This document shows, piece after piece, positions 7,117 to 10,372 of a stretch of 10,372 nucleotides of DNA. The stretch spans positions 1 to 10,372 of the forward strand of contig JAIXVN010000349.1 in NCBI GenBank assembly GCA_027483005.1. The letters are read 5' to 3'. The DNA is from Verrucomicrobiaceae bacterium (GTDB lineage: Bacteria > Verrucomicrobiota > Verrucomicrobiia > Verrucomicrobiales > Akkermansiaceae). Each line of letters begins with the position of its first letter. The stretch's first letter is position 1. The translations under genes were made by a program, and so were the position numbers. A model generated the notes under the pieces. The model was not told the origin of the DNA. It searched no databases and saw nothing but the letters and a program-made list of their open reading frames with translations.

Positions 7117-8168
7117 AACGATCCATTCTCCTGCTGCCCCTGATCGCCGGATGCCTGAATGCGGAGATTGGAATCGTGGCGCATCCTGGAGTCGATTGCT
7201 CGTCAGGCCAGACCACGGTCTGGACCGGAGCCATGCAGTCGGCCTTTGATCGCATGCTCGGATCGAAAAGCTCGAAGACGCTTGATCGCGTGGAGCCGCC
7301 GAATCCACTGGTCACGCGCATGGCGGGCTTTTCATGGAAGGAGAACGCGGTGCTGCCCAAGGACGGATGGTTTGCCGTGACCGGGGATGCCTTGGAGAAG
7401 TTGGCGGATGAGGCGAATCAGAAGTGGCAGGTCCTCGCTGGAGAAGGCCCGAAGCCCTTCAAATACAATGGAGCCGCAGGCGGTTGGGCTGCCTACGTGG
7501 GAATGAAGCGCGATTTCCTCTTCAGGAAGGCCTTCAGCCCCTCGGGTGAATCCAGGCTCTCATGGGGTCCGGAAAAGAAGCCGGTCCGGTTCTTTGGGGC
7601 GAGGGGCGAGGCTGCATCAGACCATGCGGAATGCGTCCGTGTTCTCGCTTACCGACCGCTCGAGCGCTGCATGGCCCTGCAGCTTTTGGCGAAGGTCGGG
7701 GATGACAGCCTCGTGCTCTATCAACCGGCGGAGGCTCAGCCGATGATTGAGGCGATGCGTTGGGTGAAGACCTGGCGCGATGGCTGGGATCGACACGAAG
7801 GCGATGAATTGGGCTGGGACGACAAGTCCCTGCACCAGGCGGACGATCTGCGCGTGCCGGAGATTTCACTGAAAGCTCATGCGGACTTTCGCGATGACTT
7901 CAAGGGGGCGATCTGGTTCAAGGACTCGAAGATCCCCTCTGAGGTTTCGCAGGCCGTGACCGACATGAAGCTCGAGATCGATGGACTGGGGGTGAAATTC
8001 GAATCCACTGCCGCGATGGAGGTGGATCCATTTGCATCGGGCGGCGCCACGGCGGTCCCCCGCAAGTTCTGGTTCGACCGACCCTTCTTCGCCTTTCTCT
8101 GGCGTGACGGAGCCGAGTGGCCCTATGCGGCCGTCTGGTTCGGTTCCTCGGAAGGGCTGGTGAAGTAA
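7113..8168 (+). CDS. predicted lipoprotein with serpin-like fold
   Basis: The 351-residue protein starts at the ATG overlapping the upstream stop (7113-7116). Its signal peptide carries LIAGC (residues 10-14), a good lipobox with Cys14; cleavage at LNA/E by signal peptidase I is an alternative. The C-terminal third reads like a serpin: DLRVPEISLKAHADFRDDF (245-263) resembles the serpin 'LP-F----DL' strand, EVDPFASGGATAV (303-315) the proximal hinge, and FWFDRPFFAFL (319-329) fits 10 of 11 positions of the serpin signature as I recall it (Ala327 is the exception). Upstream, KRDFLFRKAF and VRVLAYRPLERCMALQLL fit the central serpin strands. Length is near the serpin norm. The reactive-centre loop is about a dozen residues short, so classical protease inhibition is doubtful. 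No homologue was recognised directly, and an unrelated fold is possible. Confidence 0.55.
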   Translation: MKRSILLLPLIAGCLNAEIGIVAHPGVDCSSGQTTVWTGAMQSAFDRMLGSKSSKTLDRVEPPNPLVTRMAGFSWKENAVLPKDGWFAVTGDALEKLADEANQKWQVLAGEGPKPFKYNGAAGGWAAYVGMKRDFLFRKAFSPSGESRLSWGPEKKPVRFFGARGEAASDHAECVRVLAYRPLERCMALQLLAKVGDDSLVLYQPAEAQPMIEAMRWVKTWRDGWDRHEGDELGWDDKSLHQADDLRVPEISLKAHADFRDDFKGAIWFKDSKIPSEVSQAVTDMKLEIDGLGVKFESTAAMEVDPFASGGATAVPRKFWFDRPFFAFLWRDGAEWPYAAVWFGSSEGLVK

Positions 8169-8198
8169 CAAGATCCTTGGAACTTGCAGCAGGCGGTC

Positions 8199-8221
8199 CC
8201 TTGTGCGAGCCTTTGTGCGTG
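8199..8221 (+). repeat. direct repeat TTGTGCG overlapping the vapB start
   Basis: TTGTGCG occurs at 8201-8207 and again at 8213-8219, twelve bases apart, and the second copy runs into the GTG start of the antitoxin gene. VapB-type antitoxins usually repress their own promoter by binding DNA repeats near the start, so this could be an operator. The repeat is short and could also be chance, or part of a slightly longer antitoxin coding sequence starting at one of the two TTG codons. Confidence 0.3.
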
Positions 8222-8419
8222 GCGACCAATCTCGATATCGATCAGAAGCTCCTTGAGGAAGCGGTTTCCCTCGGCAAGCACCGCAGCAAGAAGGCGGCGG
8301 TGACGGATGCGCTCGTCGAGTACATTGCCCACAAGAAGCAGCAGGAAATCCTCGGGCTGTTCGGGAAGATCGACTACGACCCGAAACTTGAGGCCGGTAG
8401 ACGCCGTGCGAAGGCATGA
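8219..8419 (+). CDS. VapB-family antitoxin
   Basis: The 66-residue protein reads ATNLDIDQKLLEEAV at its start, the DNA-binding ribbon-helix-helix pattern of small VapB antitoxins ('TTLDIDDELLEEA'). A second helix (KKAAVTDALVEYIAHKKQQEI) and a toxin-binding tail (ILGLFGKIDYDPKLEAG) follow; the LFGKIDYD pattern is typical of antitoxins paired with PIN toxins. The GTG at 8219 is chosen because it puts this conserved start at residue 1; in-frame TTG codons at 8201 and 8213 are alternatives, and extension further upstream would overlap the serpin-like gene. No Shine-Dalgarno sequence is apparent for the GTG. Its stop overlaps the toxin start as ATGA, so the two are translationally coupled, as usual for toxin-antitoxin pairs. 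It should neutralise the toxin and repress the operon. Confidence 0.85.
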   Translation: MATNLDIDQKLLEEAVSLGKHRSKKAAVTDALVEYIAHKKQQEILGLFGKIDYDPKLEAGRRRAKA

Positions 8420-8820
8420 GTGTTCTGGTGGATTCCTCGGTCTGGTCGCTTGCCCTGCGACGCAGGCAACCGATTGAGACGGCTGAGGTCGCTTTACTGA
8501 GGGAATTGATCGAGAAGGGACATGTCCGGATGATCGGCCCGATCCGCCAGGAAGTCCTCTCCGGCATCCGAGAGAAAATACAGTTTCTCAAATTGAAACG
8601 CGCGCTTTCCGCCTTTCCTGATCTTCTTCTCTCAAGTTCCGATCACGAGACCGCTGCCGAATTTTGCAACAGCTGCATGGCCGCCGGAGTTCAAGCCTCT
8701 CATACGGATTTCCTGATCGCTGCTGTGGCATTCCGCCACCGCCTTTCTATCCTGAGCGTCGACAAGGACTTTCAGCACCTCGCAAAGATCCTTCCGATTC
8801 GGATGATCGGTGGGAAGTAG
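8416..8820 (+). CDS. vapC: VapC-type PIN-domain ribonuclease toxin
   Basis: The 134-residue protein is a PIN-domain nuclease. The acidic residues that hold the metal are in place: Asp6 in VLVDSSVW, Glu46 in IRQEVLSGI, Asp98 in HTDFLIAAVA, and Asp116 in LSVDKDF (Asp118 close by). VapC toxins cleave tRNA or rRNA in the cytoplasm and stop translation when the antitoxin is lost. The length and the order (antitoxin first, four-base ATGA overlap) are typical. All catalytic positions look intact, so the toxin is likely active. It ends 22 bases from the convergent DUF1501 gene. Such pairs are often mobile, and this one sits at the end of a run of exported-protein genes to which it has no evident functional link; no recombination sites were found around it. 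Confidence 0.92.
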   Translation: MSVLVDSSVWSLALRRRQPIETAEVALLRELIEKGHVRMIGPIRQEVLSGIREKIQFLKLKRALSAFPDLLLSSSDHETAAEFCNSCMAAGVQASHTDFLIAAVAFRHRLSILSVDKDFQHLAKILPIRMIGGK

Positions 8821-8842
8821 CCCAAGTGACGCGACTTCGCAT

Positions 8843-10321
8843 CTACGCCAGAATGCCGGTCACAACCTTGGTCGGTTTCACGCCGGTGAGCTTCTGATCG
8901 AGGCCCTGGAAGGGGAAGGTCAGCTTCTTGTGATCGAAGCCTAACAGATGAAGCATCGTCGCGTGGAAATCGCGGATCTGCACCGGGTCCTTCGCCGCGC
9001 TGTAGCCGACCGGATCGGTTTCGCCGTAGGTGAAGCCGGGCTTCACTCCAGCTCCGGCCATCCACAGGGTGAAGGCACCGGGATTGTGATCCCGACCCAC
9101 GAACTTGTTGGTGGTGCCGCCGCGGTTTTCCTGCATCGGGGTGCGACCGAACTCGCCGCTCCAGACGACGAGCGTGTCCTCCAGCAGGCCACGCTGCTCG
9201 AGATCTGTTAGAAGGGCGGAGATCGGCTTGTCGATGTCCTCGCACTTCTTCACGAAGCCGTCCTTGATCGACTCGACGGCGCTCGATCCATGGGTGTCCC
9301 AGCCCCAGTCGAAGAGCTGGATGTAGCGCGTTCCGGCCTCGGCGAGGCGGCGTGCGAGCAGGCAGTTGTTGGCGAAGGATTCCTTGCCGGGCTTGGTGCC
9401 ATACATCTCGTGGATGTGGGCAGGCTCCTTCGAGATGTCCATGACCTCGGGCACCGAGACCTGCATGCGGAAGGCCATTTCATACTGCGAGATGCGGGTC
9501 AGCGTCTCGGGATCGCCGATTTCCTGATGCGTCTGGCGGTCGAGCCGGTCGAGCGCATCCAGCGCCGCACGGCGGACGTCGCGGCTGATGCCGGGAGGGT
9601 TCGCAGCATTGAGCACCGGGTCGCCAGCGGAGCGGCACTGCACGCCTTGATACGCGGAGGGCAGGAAGCCGGAGCCCCACAGCGAGGCCCCGACGCGTGG
9701 GATGCGGCCACCGGAAATGAGGACCATGAAGCCGGGCAGGTTGTTGTTGTCGCTGCCGAGTCCCCAGGTGACCCAGGAGCCGAGCGAGGGGTAGCCGAGG
9801 TTCTGGTTGCCGGTGTGGACGAGCAGTTCGGCGGGGCCGTGGTTGAACTGGTCGGTCTGCATCGTCTTGATGAAGCAGAGCTTGTCGGCGTGCTTCGCGA
9901 GGTTCGGCAAGCGGTCGGAGAACCAGGCCCCGGACTTTCCATACTGCTTGAACTCGAACTGCGGGCCCAACATTTTCGGGACGCCTTGAATGAACGCGAA
10001 GCGCTTGCCTTCGAGGAATTCCTTCGGGCATTCCTTGCCATCGAGGCGCTTGAGTTCGGGCTTGTAGTCGAAGAGGTCGAGCTGGCTCGGAGCCCCCACC
10101 ATGTGCAGGAAGATGACGCGCTTCGCCTTCGCAAGCGCCTGCGGTGGCAGCGACATCAGGGGGTCATTCGCATCACGAAGGATCGCCGGCTTGCTCATGC
10201 CGGAAGCGAGGCCCTGCGAAGCGAGCCAGATCCCGCCGAGACCGGTGGTGCAGTCGCGGAGGAAGTGGCGGCGGGTGAGGTGGCGGAGCTTTTCCTGGGC
10301 GATGGTATCCTGGAGATTCAT
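8843..10321 (-). CDS. Tat-exported DUF1501 protein (alkaline-phosphatase-like fold)
   Basis: The 492-residue protein has a twin-arginine signal near its N-terminus (TRRHFL, Arg17-Arg18, then a hydrophobic stretch GLGGIWLASQGLASG), so it is folded before export. The rest carries the DUF1501 pattern: KRVIFLHMVGAPSQLDLFDYKP, FNHGPAELLVHTGNQ, PSLGSWVTWGLG, WDTHG (341-345), WSGEFGRTP (387-395), GRDHNPGAFTLWMAG and a C-terminal HATMLHLLGFD. DUF1501 proteins are abundant in Planctomycetes and Verrucomicrobia, are related in fold to sulfatases and alkaline phosphatases, and usually sit next to a DUF1549/DUF1553 cytochrome-like gene. Any such partner would lie upstream, beyond the right edge. The ATG at 10321 is preferred over one at 10354, because the extra 11 residues (MFNVRCSIPTS) are encoded by a heptamer repeat. 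Its substrate is unknown. Confidence 0.9.
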   Translation of the reverse strand: MNLQDTIAQEKLRHLTRRHFLRDCTTGLGGIWLASQGLASGMSKPAILRDANDPLMSLPPQALAKAKRVIFLHMVGAPSQLDLFDYKPELKRLDGKECPKEFLEGKRFAFIQGVPKMLGPQFEFKQYGKSGAWFSDRLPNLAKHADKLCFIKTMQTDQFNHGPAELLVHTGNQNLGYPSLGSWVTWGLGSDNNNLPGFMVLISGGRIPRVGASLWGSGFLPSAYQGVQCRSAGDPVLNAANPPGISRDVRRAALDALDRLDRQTHQEIGDPETLTRISQYEMAFRMQVSVPEVMDISKEPAHIHEMYGTKPGKESFANNCLLARRLAEAGTRYIQLFDWGWDTHGSSAVESIKDGFVKKCEDIDKPISALLTDLEQRGLLEDTLVVWSGEFGRTPMQENRGGTTNKFVGRDHNPGAFTLWMAGAGVKPGFTYGETDPVGYSAAKDPVQIRDFHATMLHLLGFDHKKLTFPFQGLDQKLTGVKPTKVVTGILA

Positions 10322-10334
10322 GGAAGTGGGAATT

Positions 10335-10372
10335 GAACATCGAACATTGAACATTGAACGTCCAACATCGAA
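10335..10372. repeat. tandem heptamer repeat (GAACATT-type) upstream of the DUF1501 gene
   Basis: On the plus strand, seven-base units follow each other: GAACATC, GAACATT, GAACATT, GAACGTC, CAACATC, then GAA at the window edge. That is at least five full units and probably more outside. The array starts 13 bases upstream of the chosen DUF1501 start codon, in its 5' leader or promoter. In the minus-strand direction three units (21 bases) encode a recurring MFNVRCS-like peptide with no stop, so gene callers may wrongly extend the coding region into it. Confidence 0.8.

Noticed and set aside
8821..8842. Bidirectional terminator between vapC and the DUF1501 gene
   Set aside because: A four-base AAGT/ACTT pairing is too weak and there is no T-run on either strand.
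9290..10336. 348-residue open frame antisense to the DUF1501 gene
   Set aside because: It lies wholly opposite a confidently identified gene; its composition (rich in Glu, Ala, Val, Arg, Leu) is what the complement of GC-rich codons gives, and it has no recognisable domain or signal peptide.

Overview
The window looks like a chromosomal segment of a high-GC Verrucomicrobiota bacterium, probably of the Verrucomicrobiales (Luteolibacter-like). This is inferred from a Tat-exported DUF1501 protein, many signal-peptide-bearing proteins of unknown role, secretin-like stand-alone proteins, starts without Shine-Dalgarno sequences, and a heptameric GAACATT-type repeat upstream of a gene. No rRNA, tRNA, CRISPR array, insertion sequence or integrase was seen.

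Layout. The left end holds the last gene of an efflux-type operon, a periplasmic adaptor (23-1096), converging on a minus-strand TspO/MBR membrane protein (1111-1596). A short divergent region (1597-1665) separates tspO from a long plus-strand run of exported proteins: a transglutaminase-like/discoidin protein (1666-3750), a cysteine-free thioredoxin-fold protein (3771-4685) and a SASA-type carbohydrate esterase (4698-5432). After a 56-base gap come two tandem paralogues that resemble the core of a type II/III secretin without its N-domains (5489-6268 and 6307-7116). A predicted lipoprotein follows (7113-8168); its C-terminal third reads as a serpin, with a nearly intact serpin signature but a very short reactive-centre loop. 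A VapBC-type toxin-antitoxin pair (8219-8820) closes the run and converges on a minus-strand Tat-exported DUF1501 protein (8843-10321), whose upstream region carries the heptamer repeats.

How the genes may work together. Almost every product other than VapBC and TspO is predicted to leave the cytoplasm, and the plus-strand genes are tightly packed (gaps of 20, 12, 56 and 38 bases, then ATGA overlaps). The 1666-8168 block may therefore be one or two transcription units acting in the periplasm or cell envelope. The most unusual part is 5489-8168: duplicated mini-secretin proteins coupled to a serpin-like lipoprotein. Its function is unknown. The fold assignments come from reading motifs by eye, not from database searches.
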